Source: Acidobacteriota bacterium (GTDB lineage: Bacteria; Acidobacteriota; Vicinamibacteria; Vicinamibacterales; UBA2999). From it: a DNA stretch of 56,175 nucleotides. Shown in pieces: positions 21,583-32,200 of this stretch. Under the pieces are notes generated by a model. That model searched no databases and had not been told where the DNA came from. It saw only the letters and a list, made by a program, of their open reading frames with translations. The stretch lies in NCBI GenBank assembly GCA_003222635.1, contig QHWQ01000140.1:3346-59520 (forward strand), given 5' to 3'. The stretch's first letter is position 1. Each line of letters starts with the position of its first letter. Position numbers and translations under genes: made by a program.

Positions 21583-23356
21583 GCTCGACCTCGCGCCGCT
21601 GGCCGTTGCGCATGAAGACGACCTTCACTGGCGTATCCGCCTTCAGCAGCTCCAGCGCGAAGGTGTAGTCGTAGATATTCGTGATCGACTGGCCGGCGAT
21701 CTCCGTGATGATGTCGCCCTTCATCAGGCCCGCTTTCTCCGCGGGCCCGCCGCCGACGACGCCTGCCAGCAGCAATCCTTTCGCCTCGGTCGTGTAATCC
21801 GGAATCGTACCGGTCGTCACGCGCACGCCCGCCAGCGTCGCGCCCGTATTCGGCGGATCGACTTTCGTAAATGCCGGCGCCATGTCGGCGTTGGCGGTCG
21901 CCTGGATCACCGCGGCGGCGAAATCGACGATGCGATCGAGATCCTCGTAGTTGATCTTGTCGGCGGTGTCGCTGGGACGGTGATAGTCCGGATGCGAGCC
22001 CGTCGTGAAGAAGAGCGTCGGCAGTCCCGCCTGATTGAAGTTCGAGCTGTCGGTCGGCTGATACGGATCGTCATTCGTCGCGAGATCGAATCCGGCGGCG
22101 ATATTCGCGCGCTCGAGGATGCGCGCCCACGCCGGGCTCGATGCCACGCCATCTGCCGCCAGCTTGTTGTTCTGCATGCGGCCAACCATGTCGAAGTTCA
22201 GATACGCGGCGACCTGATTCAGCGGCACCGGTGGATTCATGACGAACGCGTTCGAGCCGACGAGGCCGATCTCTTCGCCTGACCACAGCGTGAACATCAC
22301 GTTGCGGCGCAGCGGCGTTGTGGCGAGCTTCTCCGCAATGGCCAGTACGGCGGAGGTGCCCGATGCGTTGTCGTCCGCGCCGTGATGGATCTGCCCCGCC
22401 TCCTCTTTCCCTGCGAGCGAGGTCCCGCGCGTGCCGTGGCCGAGATGATCGTAGTGCGCGCCGACGATCACCCAGGGTCTGTCCGCCGTCACGTTCGCGG
22501 CGGGAAGGTATGCGATGACGTTGCGACCCGTCTGCCGCTCGCGCACGACCTTTGTCGTCAGGTCGATTTGAGAGGGGAGCGTGAAGCCGGGCACGTGCGG
22601 ATTGCCCGAATCCAGCTCCTGCTGCGCGGCGGCGAGCGCCTTCGTCGCTCCTGCGAACATCGCATTGGCCACCGCGCCGCTGATCGTCGCGGCGGGAATG
22701 CCTGAACCCGAGAGCGCGGTGTCGGACGTCATGCGCAGCGTCTGCCCCGCGTTGGGCGAGCGCGGGCCGATGACGATGAGCAGGCCCTTCGCGCCGTGCT
22801 GCCGCGCCGCGAGCGCCTTGTATCGGAGGTCGGAGTAGCGCGCGAGCGCAGCCTTCGTTTTCGCATCGGTGTCTTCAGGGAAGTAATGGAGGACGAGGAC
22901 GATCTTGTCCTTCACGTCGAGGCCGGCGTAGCTGTCGTAGCCGAAGCCCTGCGACTCGGGCACCACGAGACCGTAGCCGGCAAAGACGACCGGCCCATTG
23001 ATCGTCGCGTCATCCGAGAAGGAGAGTGCCTGCACCTGCTCCGGGTCGCGGAACGCCTGCTGACCGCCGCCGCCGCGAATCGTCAGCGTCGATCCGCCGT
23101 CACGCGTCCCGGCGGTGAACTCGAACGGCATGAACATGTCGCGATGGGCGGGCAGCGGTTTGGCGCCGGCGCGCGCGAGCTGCATCGCGATGTAGTCGCC
23201 CGCCATTCGCTCGCCCGGCGATCCCGTGTCGCGTCCCTCGAGCCGATCGGAGGCGAGAAATTCGACGGCGGGACGGGTGCGCGAGGCAACAGCCGTCTGC
23301 TGCGCGCTGACAGCTGTGGAGAAAACAACAACAACAACGAGCAGAATGCGTTTCAT
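21560..23356 (-). CDS. Secreted M28 zinc aminopeptidase with PA insert and C-terminal PDZ
   Basis: Exported peptidase of 598 residues. After the signal peptide (MKRILLVVVVVFSTAVSA) is a protease-associated-like insert (about 100-240), then the M28 catalytic domain with metal ligands in VGAHYDHLGHG, HHGADDNASGTSA, LWSGEEIGLVGS, NFDMVGRM and TGSHPDYHRPSDT. A PDZ domain ends the protein (LLLAGVVGGGPAEKAGLMKG, DIITEIAGQSI). It probably trims N-terminal residues of peptides in the periplasm or outside. I start it at ATG 23356; a TTG three codons earlier is possible. The region upstream of the start is repeat copy 2. Confidence 0.92.
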   Translation of the reverse strand: MKRILLVVVVVFSTAVSAQQTAVASRTRPAVEFLASDRLEGRDTGSPGERMAGDYIAMQLARAGAKPLPAHRDMFMPFEFTAGTRDGGSTLTIRGGGGQQAFRDPEQVQALSFSDDATINGPVVFAGYGLVVPESQGFGYDSYAGLDVKDKIVLVLHYFPEDTDAKTKAALARYSDLRYKALAARQHGAKGLLIVIGPRSPNAGQTLRMTSDTALSGSGIPAATISGAVANAMFAGATKALAAAQQELDSGNPHVPGFTLPSQIDLTTKVVRERQTGRNVIAYLPAANVTADRPWVIVGAHYDHLGHGTRGTSLAGKEEAGQIHHGADDNASGTSAVLAIAEKLATTPLRRNVMFTLWSGEEIGLVGSNAFVMNPPVPLNQVAAYLNFDMVGRMQNNKLAADGVASSPAWARILERANIAAGFDLATNDDPYQPTDSSNFNQAGLPTLFFTTGSHPDYHRPSDTADKINYEDLDRIVDFAAAVIQATANADMAPAFTKVDPPNTGATLAGVRVTTGTIPDYTTEAKGLLLAGVVGGGPAEKAGLMKGDIITEIAGQSITNIYDYTFALELLKADTPVKVVFMRNGQRREVELTPAGRR

Positions 23357-23360
23357 AAAT

Positions 23361-23455
23361 TGCAACCTTGAGTCGCCCCATCACCCGAGTCGGAGTACGG
23401 TGATGGCTGTCACCCGAGTCTGACTCGGGTGAGAGGCGTCACCTGACTCCGGCTC
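23361..23455. repeat. Dispersed palindromic repeat, copy 2
   Basis: Its first 36 bases are identical to 33591-33626. A perfect 10-bp stem with a one-base loop lies at 23411-23431 (CACCCGAGTC arm). The right end resembles the other copies (TGACTCCGGCTC). The element fills the gap between the PD40 and M28 genes, adjoins the M28 start and contains the PD40 stop codon. Confidence 0.85.
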
Positions 23456-24548
23456 GCATTGGGGCGGCTTTCAGCGCCTCGAGTGCCTTCTGATGATTCC
23501 ACTGCGCGAGGAAGATCTGTCCCTCGCTGCCGCCGGCGCGCGTGGACGTCCACGCCACCTGACGGCCGTCCGGCGACGGCACGGGCAGCCCGTCGAAGCC
23601 GTCCGCATAGGTGATGCGCACGGGCTCCTTCTTGCCGTCGATGTCCACCATGTAGATCTCGAAGTTCTCGAACCCCAGCTTGTTGGACGCGAACAGGATG
23701 TATTGCCCCGACGGGTGGATGTACGGCGCCCAGCTCATCGCGCCGAAGTCCGTGATCTGCCTGACCTCGCTGCCATCCGGATTCATCGTGAACACATTCG
23801 CGATGAGCCCGGTCGTGTCGAAGCGCCGCCAGATGATCCGCTTGCCGTCGGGCGAGAAGAACGGACCACCGTCGTAGCCCGCGACGCTGGTCAGCCGCTT
23901 CTGACCGGAACCGTCCGCGCGCATGATGTAAATCTCCGCGAAGTAACTCGGATCGACCTCGAGCTGCTTCTGCTCCTCCGCGCTCAGCGTCCGGTTGTAT
24001 GCATCGCGCATCGACGTGAAGACGATCCACTGCCCATCGGGCGAGTAACTGCCTTCCGCGTCATAGCCGCGCGCGTTGGTCAGCCGCGTGTACTTTCCAG
24101 TCTTCTCCGCATACGTGTAGATCTCGAACTCCGGGTCGTAGTCCCACGAGTAGCGCCGCGTCTTGCCCGACGCACGGAAGTCGAGCTCCTCCTGCTGATA
24201 CTGCTTCGACTTCGGATCGTGATGCGTGGACGCGAACTCGATCTCATCGGTGCCCGGGCGGAAGAACGAGCAGGTCGTCTTGCCGTAGCCGGGCGAGATG
24301 CGCTTCGTGTCGCCGGTCGTCAGGTCGAGCGCGTAGATCTGATAGAACGGATTGCCGGGCTCGCGCTCGCTCTGAAAGACCAGCCGCTTGCCGTCGGGCG
24401 ACCAGTAGCCTTCACCCGCGCGGCGCCCCTCGACCGTCAGCCGGCGGATGCGCGTGAGGAAATCGGTCTCATGATTCGCCGGCGTTTGCGCCGTGGTCCC
24501 CGCCGACAGCGCAGCCAGCACGACCACCCCAAATAACAGGCGTTTCAT
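23439..24548 (-). CDS. Secreted TolB-like PD40 beta-propeller protein
   Basis: Periplasmic propeller of 369 residues with a signal peptide (MKRLLFGVVVLAALSAGTTA). At least five PD40 blades are visible: GYWSPDGKRLVFQSERE, GSYSPDGQWIVFTSMRD, PFFSPDGKRIIWRRFD, PYIHPSGQYILFASNK and PVPSPDGRQVAWTSTR. Such proteins resemble TolB without its N-terminal domain and often serve as binding or scaffold proteins. The last six codons and the stop fall inside repeat copy 2, so the natural C-terminus may have been altered by the repeat. Its start is 23 bp from the divergent penicillin-binding-protein start. Confidence 0.85.
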   Translation of the reverse strand: MKRLLFGVVVLAALSAGTTAQTPANHETDFLTRIRRLTVEGRRAGEGYWSPDGKRLVFQSEREPGNPFYQIYALDLTTGDTKRISPGYGKTTCSFFRPGTDEIEFASTHHDPKSKQYQQEELDFRASGKTRRYSWDYDPEFEIYTYAEKTGKYTRLTNARGYDAEGSYSPDGQWIVFTSMRDAYNRTLSAEEQKQLEVDPSYFAEIYIMRADGSGQKRLTSVAGYDGGPFFSPDGKRIIWRRFDTTGLIANVFTMNPDGSEVRQITDFGAMSWAPYIHPSGQYILFASNKLGFENFEIYMVDIDGKKEPVRITYADGFDGLPVPSPDGRQVAWTSTRAGGSEGQIFLAQWNHQKALEALKAAPMRAGVR

Positions 24549-24571
24549 CGCGCAAAGGGTAGCATTGATCC

Positions 24572-26599
24572 GTGCGCCTGTCGGCGTTCGGTAATCTCTC
24601 TCGCCGCGACTGGATCATCGTCCTGGGCGGCGCGTTCGTCATCGTCTGCACGGTGATCGTCCTCGTCTGGACCGGCCGCCACGCGATGGCGATCTATCGC
24701 CTGAACCGCGGCGTCGGCGGGACGATGTTCTACGACGCGCAGGGGAGGCCATGGTTTCCGCTGGACGAACAGCGGCGGGACGTCCCTTTCGAGCAGATTT
24801 CGCCCTACTTCAAGGATGCGGTGATTTCCGTCGAGGATCACCGCTACTACTCGCACTTCGGCATCGATCCGATCGCCATCACGCGCGCCGCGGTCTACAA
24901 CCTGCGGTCCGAGGAAGGCACGCAGGGCGGCAGCACCATCACACAGCAGCTCGCGCGCACGCTGTATCTCTCCAACGCGCGGACGTTCGCCCGCAAGGCG
25001 CAGGAAGCCGCGCTGGCGGTGATGCTCGAAATCTTTCTGAGCAAGAAGGAGATTCTCGAGCTCTACTTCGATCGCGTGTATCTCAGCGGCGGTGTCTACG
25101 GCGTCGAGTCGATGTCCGAGAAGCTGTACGGCAAGCACGCCGCGGACCTGACCCTCGGCGAAGCGGCGCTCATCGCCGGCATCATCCGCGCCCCGGCGGC
25201 CTACTCGCCGTGGACGCACGTCGACGCCGCGCGCCGCCGCAGCTTCGTCGTCCTCCAGCGGATGCGCGAGGAGAAGAAGATCACGCCGGCGCAGGAGCAG
25301 CAGGCGAGGGCCGAGCAGATTCGCATTCGTCCGCTCAGCTCTGTTTCGAACGCACGCCAGGGCTACGCGAAGGAATTCCTGCGCCAGCAGTTCCGTGACA
25401 TCTACGGCGGCGACAACCCGCCCGACTGGAAGGTCTATACCAGCTTCATTCCCGAAGTTCAGGACGCCGCGGAAGCCGCGGTGCGCAACGGCCTGCGCGC
25501 ACTCGGCGGCGGCAACGGTCTGCAAGCCGCCCTCGTCGCCATGGATCCGAACTCCGGCAACCTCCTCGCGATCGTCGGCGGTTCCGATTTCGTCCAGACG
25601 CCGTACAACCGCGCGGTGCGCAGCCGCCGCCAGCCAGGCTCGGCCTTCAAACCATTCGTCTACTCCGTTGCGCTCGAGAACGGGATGTCGCCGGTCTCGA
25701 CGATCAGCGGTATCAAACAGGTCGCTGTCGCCGCACCCGAAGGCGTGTGGATTCCTCGCGACGAGCGCGCGAGCGAGCGGGACGAATTGACGCTGCGCGA
25801 GGCGCTGCTCGAATCGAACAACGCGGCCGCCGTGCTCCTGCAGCAGCATGTCGGCTCGCGTCCGGTGCTTCGCCTGGCCAACGATCTCGGCGTGACCGAT
25901 CAGCCCGACGTGCCGTCGCTCGCGCTGGGCAGCGGTCTCGTGTCGCCGCTCGATCTCACCGCCGCGTATGCGGTCTTTCCGACGCTCGGCTACCGTGTGA
26001 AGCCACGCGGCATCATTGACGTCTTGAATGCCGACGGCGAGCGGGTGCATCGCACGAACATCGAGTCCGAACAGGTGCTCTCGCCGCAGGTCGCATTCCA
26101 GATGCTGACGATGCTCGAGGACGTGATCGATCGCGGCACGGGCGCGGCCGCGAGACGGCTCGGCGTGCACGGCGCCGTCGGCGGAAAGACCGGCACGACG
26201 AACGACTATCGCGACGCGTGGTTCGTCGGCTTCAACTCCGCGGTCGTCGTGGGCGTGTGGGTCGGCTACGACCAGCCGGAGCGGATTCGGGTGGGCGGCA
26301 CCGGCGCACGCGTGGCGCTCCCCATCTGGGCGGACTTCGTGCGCCGCACCGCACAGCGCCTCCCAGGGCGCGCCTTCGAGCCGCCCGGCGACATGCGCGC
26401 CGAGGAGCTCTGCCACGTGTCCTACCTGCGTCCGGTCGAGGGATGTCCCACCTACGTGGAGTATTTCAAGGGTGGAGATGACATTCCTTCACGCCTCTGC
26501 ACGATCCATCAAGGCAACATGAAGCAGCGGGTCCAACGCGCGGTGCAGGGGATCTTCGGCGCCATCGGCCGCGGGCTGAAGGGCATCTTCAGCAGGTAA
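24572..26599 (+). CDS. Class A penicillin-binding protein (bifunctional, PBP1A type)
   Basis: Inner-membrane peptidoglycan polymerase and cross-linker of 675 residues. One N-terminal transmembrane helix (about 15-36) precedes the GT51 transglycosylase domain, with catalytic EDHRYYSHFGID, GGSTITQQLARTLYL and the KKEILELYFDRVYL block. The transpeptidase domain has SAFK (SxxK), SNN, and KTG in GGKTGTTNDYRDAWFVG. The C-terminus is a short basic amphipathic tail with two cysteines upstream (ELCHVSYLRPVEGC). Start is GTG 24572, leaving only 23 bp to the divergent PD40 start, so promoters must lie inside coding sequence or be elsewhere. Confidence 0.95.
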   Translation: MRLSAFGNLSRRDWIIVLGGAFVIVCTVIVLVWTGRHAMAIYRLNRGVGGTMFYDAQGRPWFPLDEQRRDVPFEQISPYFKDAVISVEDHRYYSHFGIDPIAITRAAVYNLRSEEGTQGGSTITQQLARTLYLSNARTFARKAQEAALAVMLEIFLSKKEILELYFDRVYLSGGVYGVESMSEKLYGKHAADLTLGEAALIAGIIRAPAAYSPWTHVDAARRRSFVVLQRMREEKKITPAQEQQARAEQIRIRPLSSVSNARQGYAKEFLRQQFRDIYGGDNPPDWKVYTSFIPEVQDAAEAAVRNGLRALGGGNGLQAALVAMDPNSGNLLAIVGGSDFVQTPYNRAVRSRRQPGSAFKPFVYSVALENGMSPVSTISGIKQVAVAAPEGVWIPRDERASERDELTLREALLESNNAAAVLLQQHVGSRPVLRLANDLGVTDQPDVPSLALGSGLVSPLDLTAAYAVFPTLGYRVKPRGIIDVLNADGERVHRTNIESEQVLSPQVAFQMLTMLEDVIDRGTGAAARRLGVHGAVGGKTGTTNDYRDAWFVGFNSAVVVGVWVGYDQPERIRVGGTGARVALPIWADFVRRTAQRLPGRAFEPPGDMRAEELCHVSYLRPVEGCPTYVEYFKGGDDIPSRLCTIHQGNMKQRVQRAVQGIFGAIGRGLKGIFSR

Positions 26600-26610
26600 A
26601 ATTCACCGCA

Positions 26611-28179
26611 GTGCCTGAGGCCGCCCGGAACTTTGCGTCGATGATTCTGGAGAACATCGACGAGATCATCTTCACGCTGCATCCGGTGGAAAAGGGCGCA
26701 GCACTCAACTTCGTCAGCGGACGCGTCACCGATCTTCTCGGCTATACGCCGGAGGAGATGATCGGGCTGGGCAACTCGATCATCCATCCCAGCGATCTCG
26801 AAAACGTCCAGCAGAAAACGCGCGAAGCGTTCCGCAGCCCGGCGACGACCACGTTTCAGTACCGCATCAAGCATCGCGACGGCAGCTACCGGTGGTTCGA
26901 GAATCGCCTGCGCGGCGTCGGCCCGCACGGCTCCGACGGCCCCACCGTCTTCGGCGTCGCGCGCGACATCGGCGACCGCGTCGAGATGGAAGACGAGCGG
27001 CGCCGCGATGACGAGGATGTGCAGCAGGCGCACAAGATGGAAGCGCTCGGCCGGCTGGCCGGCGGCATCGCGCACGACTTCAACAACCTGCTGACAACCA
27101 TCGGCGGGAACGCGAGCTTCGTACTCGAGCTGCTGCCGGCGAGCGAGAACGCGACACGCGACGCACTCACCGACATCATCGCCGCCTGCGATCGCGCCGC
27201 GCGCTTCACGCGGCAGCTGCTCGCCTTCAGCCGCAAGCAGGTCCTGCAGCCCGAGCCGCTTCGGATCGACGGTGTCATCGCCGACATGATGCAGATGCTG
27301 TCACGCCTGCTCGGCCCGGAGTTCGAGCTGAAATTCGATCTGCGAGCCGGCATCCCGCCCATCGCCTCCGATCGCGGGCAGATGGAGCAGGTCGTCTTGA
27401 ATCTCGTCGTCAACGCCCGCGACGCGATGCCCGGCGGCGGAACGATCTGGGTGCGCGCGCGGAGCGCCACGGGCAAGGATGAGGACGCGATCGCGCGCAT
27501 GCCGTCACCTCCGGCGGAAGTCGTTGTCCTTGAAGTCGCAGATACCGGAACCGGTATCCCCGAGGACATCCGCGAGCGGATCTTCGAGCCGTTCTTCACG
27601 ACGAAGGATCGCGGGAAGGGCACCGGCCTCGGTCTCGCGATGGTCTACGGCTTCGTGCGCCAGAGCGGCGGGCACGTCGAGCTCGTCAGCGGCGCCGGGA
27701 CCGGCACGACGTTCAAAATTTATCTGCCTGCAGTCGGCGCGACGCAGCCGGCGATGGCGGTGGCGGCGCCGCTCGAGCCGATCGAGGATCGCCCGCTCAC
27801 CGTGCTGGTGGTCGACGATGAAGCCGGCGTGCGGCATCTGACGTGCGCAATGCTCAGGCGATCGGGCTATACGGTGATCGAAGCGAGCGACGGGGTCGAG
27901 GCCGAGCGTCTCGCCACCGGGCACACGGGCGACATCGACGTGCTGCTGACGGACATAGTCATGCCGGGTATGCGTGGCCCCGAGCTGGCCACGCGGCTGC
28001 GCCGCGGCCGGCCGATGCTGCGCGTCGTCTACATGTCGGGCTTTCCCGACACCGAGCCGCTGGCGGATGTCGAACGCGGCGAGGCGACGTTTCTCGCGAA
28101 ACCCTTCGTGCGCGCGGCGCTTCTCGGCGCTATCGCCCCGCTGGCGAACCGTGAAGGGCGAGCCGCGCGTCCAAGGTAA
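26611..28179 (+). CDS. Soluble PAS hybrid histidine kinase with C-terminal receiver
   Basis: A 522-residue sensor with no transmembrane segment. The PAS domain (about 10-125: [34 protein letters not shown]) is followed by a HisKA H-box ([19 protein letters not shown]) and the ATPase domain with N box [33 protein letters not shown] and [13 protein letters not shown]. The receiver domain has [12 protein letters not shown] and phospho-acceptor [11 protein letters not shown]. It starts with GTG 11 bp after the PBP gene and ends 12 bp before the efflux genes, so it may be co-transcribed with them. What PAS senses is unknown. Confidence 0.92.
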   Translation: MPEAARNFASMILENIDEIIFTLHPVEKGAALNFVSGRVTDLLGYTPEEMIGLGNSIIHPSDLENVQQKTREAFRSPATTTFQYRIKHRDGSYRWFENRLRGVGPHGSDGPTVFGVARDIGDRVEMEDERRRDDEDVQQAHKMEALGRLAGGIAHDFNNLLTTIGGNASFVLELLPASENATRDALTDIIAACDRAARFTRQLLAFSRKQVLQPEPLRIDGVIADMMQMLSRLLGPEFELKFDLRAGIPPIASDRGQMEQVVLNLVVNARDAMPGGGTIWVRARSATGKDEDAIARMPSPPAEVVVLEVADTGTGIPEDIRERIFEPFFTTKDRGKGTGLGLAMVYGFVRQSGGHVELVSGAGTGTTFKIYLPAVGATQPAMAVAAPLEPIEDRPLTVLVVDDEAGVRHLTCAMLRRSGYTVIEASDGVEAERLATGHTGDIDVLLTDIVMPGMRGPELATRLRRGRPMLRVVYMSGFPDTEPLADVERGEATFLAKPFVRAALLGAIAPLANREGRAARPR

Positions 28180-28191
28180 AATCGACAGCTT

Positions 28192-29295
28192 ATGCGTGGT
28201 CCCCTCGTCGCACTCCTTCTCTGTACCGCCGCGCTGAATGCGTGCGGCGGCAACTCCAACTCCCAGGGCGGTCCTGGCGGCGCCGGCGGCGGCCGCGGCG
28301 CGTTTCCCGCGATGGGCGTCAAGACCATCACCATCACGGCGAAGCCCATCCCGCAGACCAGCGAATTCGTCGCGACGATCAAGTCGCTGCGCTCCACGAA
28401 CATTCAGCCGCAGGTCGAAGGCATCATCCGCGAGATCATGGTGAAGGCCGGCGACGGCGTGCGCGCGGGGCAGCCGCTCATGCAAATCGATCCGGAGAAG
28501 CAGCAGGCGACCGTCGCGGCGACGCAGTCGCAGCGCGCGGCGCGGCAAGCGGATCTCGAGTACGCGCGGCAGCAGCTCGCGCGGCAGCAGAAGCTCTTCG
28601 ACGCCGGCGCCGTGAGCAAGGCGGAGCTCGAAGCCGCGGAGACCGCCGTGAAGACCGCCGAGGCGCAGCTCGAGGCGGTCAACTCGCAGATTCGCGAGAA
28701 CCAGGTGCAGCTGCAGTACTACCGCGTCACCGCGCCGACCGAGGGGATCATCGGTGATATCGAGGTGCGGCAGGGCGATCGCGTGACACCGTCGACGTTG
28801 ATCACGACGATCGATGCGCCCGAAGGTCTCGAGGCGTACATCAACGTGCCGCTCGAGCGCGCGACGCAGCTGCGCCAGGGCCTCACCGTCGAACTGCTCG
28901 ACATGGACGGCACCGTCATCGCCTCCAATCCGATCACCTTCATCGCGCCGCGCGCGGACGATGCGACGCAGTCGATTCTGGTGAAGGCGACGCTGCAGCA
29001 CCGTCCGCCGGGCGTGCGCGTTCAGCAGTACGTGCGCGCGCGCATCGTCTGGACGAACGAGCCGGCCATCTCGATACCGGTCGTGGCCGTCAATCGGATC
29101 AGCGGCCAGTACTTCGTGTTCGTGGCGGAGCCTGGGCAAGGAGGCGCGCTCGTGGCGAAGCAGAAGCCCGTCACCGTCGGCGATCTGATCGGCGACAGCT
29201 ACATCGTCCGCAGCGGCGTCAAGGAAGGGGAGAAGCTGATCGTCTCGAATATCCAGAAGCTGCAGGACGGCGTTCCCGTCAAACCGGAAGCCTGA
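28192..29295 (+). CDS. RND efflux periplasmic adaptor (membrane fusion lipoprotein)
   Basis: Adaptor joining an RND pump to its outer-membrane channel; 367 residues. The signal peptide ends in a lipobox (LCTAALNAC), followed by a Gly-rich spacer. Next come the lipoyl-like half (VEGIIREIMVKAGDGVRAGQ), a long alpha-helical hairpin (about 100-170, LARQQKLFDAGAVSKAELEA), the second lipoyl half (VTAPTEGIIGDIEVRQGDRV) and beta-barrel/proximal domains. It matches AcrA/MexA-like proteins. Its TGA shares one base with the ATG of the pump gene. Confidence 0.94.
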   Translation: MRGPLVALLLCTAALNACGGNSNSQGGPGGAGGGRGAFPAMGVKTITITAKPIPQTSEFVATIKSLRSTNIQPQVEGIIREIMVKAGDGVRAGQPLMQIDPEKQQATVAATQSQRAARQADLEYARQQLARQQKLFDAGAVSKAELEAAETAVKTAEAQLEAVNSQIRENQVQLQYYRVTAPTEGIIGDIEVRQGDRVTPSTLITTIDAPEGLEAYINVPLERATQLRQGLTVELLDMDGTVIASNPITFIAPRADDATQSILVKATLQHRPPGVRVQQYVRARIVWTNEPAISIPVVAVNRISGQYFVFVAEPGQGGALVAKQKPVTVGDLIGDSYIVRSGVKEGEKLIVSNIQKLQDGVPVKPEA

Positions 29296-32200
29296 TGTTC
29301 GTCGATACATTCATCAAGCGTCCGATCCTCGCGACCGTCTGCTCGCTCGTCATCATCCTCGCGGGCGTCCTTGCGATCCCGCAGATGCCGATCGCGGAGT
29401 ACCCCGACGTGGCGCCGCCGACGGTCAACGTCAACGCGATCTACACGGGCGCGAACGCCGAGACGGTCGAGACCGCCGTCACCACGCCGCTCGAGCAGGC
29501 GATCAACGGCGTCGAGGGCATGCTCTACATGACCTCCTCGAGCACCAACAACGGCACGAGCTCGATTACCGTCACCTTCGACGTCACGCGGAACGCGGAC
29601 CTTGCGGCCGTCGACATCCAGAACCGCATCAACCAGGCCGCCGGCCGCCTGCCGGCCGAAGTCCGTCAGCTCGGTGTGACGGTGACGAAGGCCGCGACCA
29701 ACTTCGTCCTGGCGGCCGGCGCGTACGCGGAGCAGGGCCAATACGATTCGCTGTTCCTGTCCAACTACATCGACATCTACGTGAAGGACGCGCTGAAGCG
29801 CGTCCCGGGCGTGGCGGATGTCATGACCTTCGGCGCGGGCAAGTACTCGATGCGCGTCTGGCTGGACCCGGCGCGCCTGGCCGCGCGGCAGCTCACCGCG
29901 AGCGACGTCGTCAACGCGCTGCGCGAGCAGAACGTCAACGTCGCGGCCGGCAGCGTCGGCGATTCGCCCGCGCCCGCGGGGCAGACGTATCAGCTCAGCG
30001 TGCGCGCCGCCGGCCGCCTGCACGAGCGCTCGGAGTTCGAGAACATCATCGTCAAGTCGGGCAACGAGGGCGCGCTCGTTCGCCTGCAGGACGTCGGCCG
30101 GGTGGAGCTCGGGGCGGAAACGTATGGATCCGTGCTGCGGTTCCAGGGGCGCGACGCGGTCGGCTTCGGCGTCATCGCGCTGCCGTCCGCCAACGCGCTC
30201 GACGTCAATACCGCCGTCATCACCGAGCTCCAACGGCTGTCGAAGTCGTTCCCGCCGGGCCTGCAGTACGCGATTGCGTTCAACACGACGACCGTCGTCC
30301 AGGAATCGATTCGAGAGGTGCTCAAGACGCTGGCGATCGCGATCGGACTGGTCGTGCTCGTGATGTTCTTTTTCCTCCAGAGCTGGCGCGCCACGCTGAT
30401 CCCCACGTTGACGATGCCCGTCTCGCTGGTCGGCGCGTTCGCGTTCGTGCACCTGCTCGGCTTCTCGATCAACACGCTGACGCTCTTCGCCATCGTGCTC
30501 GCCACCGGCATCGTCGTCGACGATGCGATCGTGGTGATCGAGAACATCGAGCGGCACGTGCAGGAGTACAAGAAGGACGCGGCGATCGCGGCGTCCGACG
30601 CGATGCGCGAGGTCTTCAGCGCGGTCATCGCGACCGCGCTCGTCCTGATCGCGGTATTCGTGCCCGTGGCGTTCTTCCCGGGCATGACGGGAAGGCTGTA
30701 TCAGCAGTTCGCGCTGACGATCGCCTTCGCCGTGGCGATCTCCGCGTTCAACGCGCTGACGCTGACGCCGGCGCTGTCGGCGCTGCTGCTGCGGCACGCG
30801 GAGCTCGGCAAGGGAACGCTCTTCGGCACGGTCGAGCGGGTGATTCACGCCGGCACGAACGGGTACGTGCGGACCGTGCGCGGCCTGATGCGCGTCCGCT
30901 GGCTGATGGTGGTGGTCTTCGTCGCGCTGCTGGGCGCCGGCTACTTCGTGTACCTGCGATTGCCACAGTCGTTCCTGCCGCCCGAGGATGCAGGGTGGTT
31001 CCTGACGATCGTGCAGGCGCCGGCCGGCGCGTCGCTCGAGTACACGTCGAACGCTGCGAAGCGGGTGGAAGCGATCCTGCAGAAGACTCCCGAGGTCGAG
31101 GGCGTCTTCTCCATCACCGGCTTCAGCTTTGCCGGCAACGGGCCGAACCAGGGACTGATCTTCGCCGCGCTGAAACCGTTCGCCCAGCGCGTCGGCGTGG
31201 AGCACGGCCTGCCGGCGATTCTCGATCGCGTCCGCATGCAGTTCTTCGGCCTGCAGGATGCGCTGGTGTTCGCGTTCGCGCCCCCATCGATCCAGGGGCT
31301 CGGCGCCTTCGGCGGCTTCACCTTCGAGGTGCTCGACCAGGGCGGCGGGACGCAGATCCAGAACCTCGCGGGGGCGACCTTCGGGGTGATCGGCGCCGCG
31401 CGGCAGTCGAAGGTCGTGACGGGGCTGTTCAGCGGGTTCACCGCCAACGATCCGCAGCTGGCCGTCGACATCGATCGGGAGAAGGCGAGGAGCCTCGGCC
31501 TGCCGATCGGCGAGATCACCAACGCGATGCAGATTTACCTGGGCTCGGCGTACGTCAACGACTTCGACCTGGACAACCGCGCGTACCGCGTCTACGTGCA
31601 GGCCGATAAGGCCTATCGATCCGATCCGAAGTCGCTCGGCCAGTACTACGCGCGCACCAATACAGGCCAGATGGTGCCGCTCGCCAGCGTCGTCCGCCTG
31701 CACGAGACGACCGCGCCGCAGGCGATCAGCCACTTCAACCTGTTCCGCTCGACCGAGATCAACGGATCCGCGGCGCCGGGCTTCAGCTCGGGCCAGGCGA
31801 TCCAGGAGATGGAGCGGCTTGCGTCGACGGCGCTGCCGCAGGGATTCGGCTACGCGTGGTCGGGCATCTCCCTCGAGGAGATCAAGGCGGGACGGCAGTC
31901 CGCGGCGATCTTCGGCATCGCCATCCTGCTCGTGTATCTCACGCTCGCGGCGCAGTACGAATCGCTCGTGCTGCCGTTCATCGTCCTGCTCGGCGTGCCG
32001 CTCGCCGTGCTCGGCGCGCTGTCGGCGCAGTGGCTGCGCGGCCTGCAGAACGATCTCTACTGCCAGGTCGGGCTCGTCATGCTGATCGGGCTCGCGGCGA
32101 AGAATGCGATTCTGATCGTCGAGTTCGCGGAGCAGCTGAGGAGACGCGGGCTGTCGATTGTGGATGCGGCGATTGAAGCGTCGCGCATCCGGCTGCGGCC

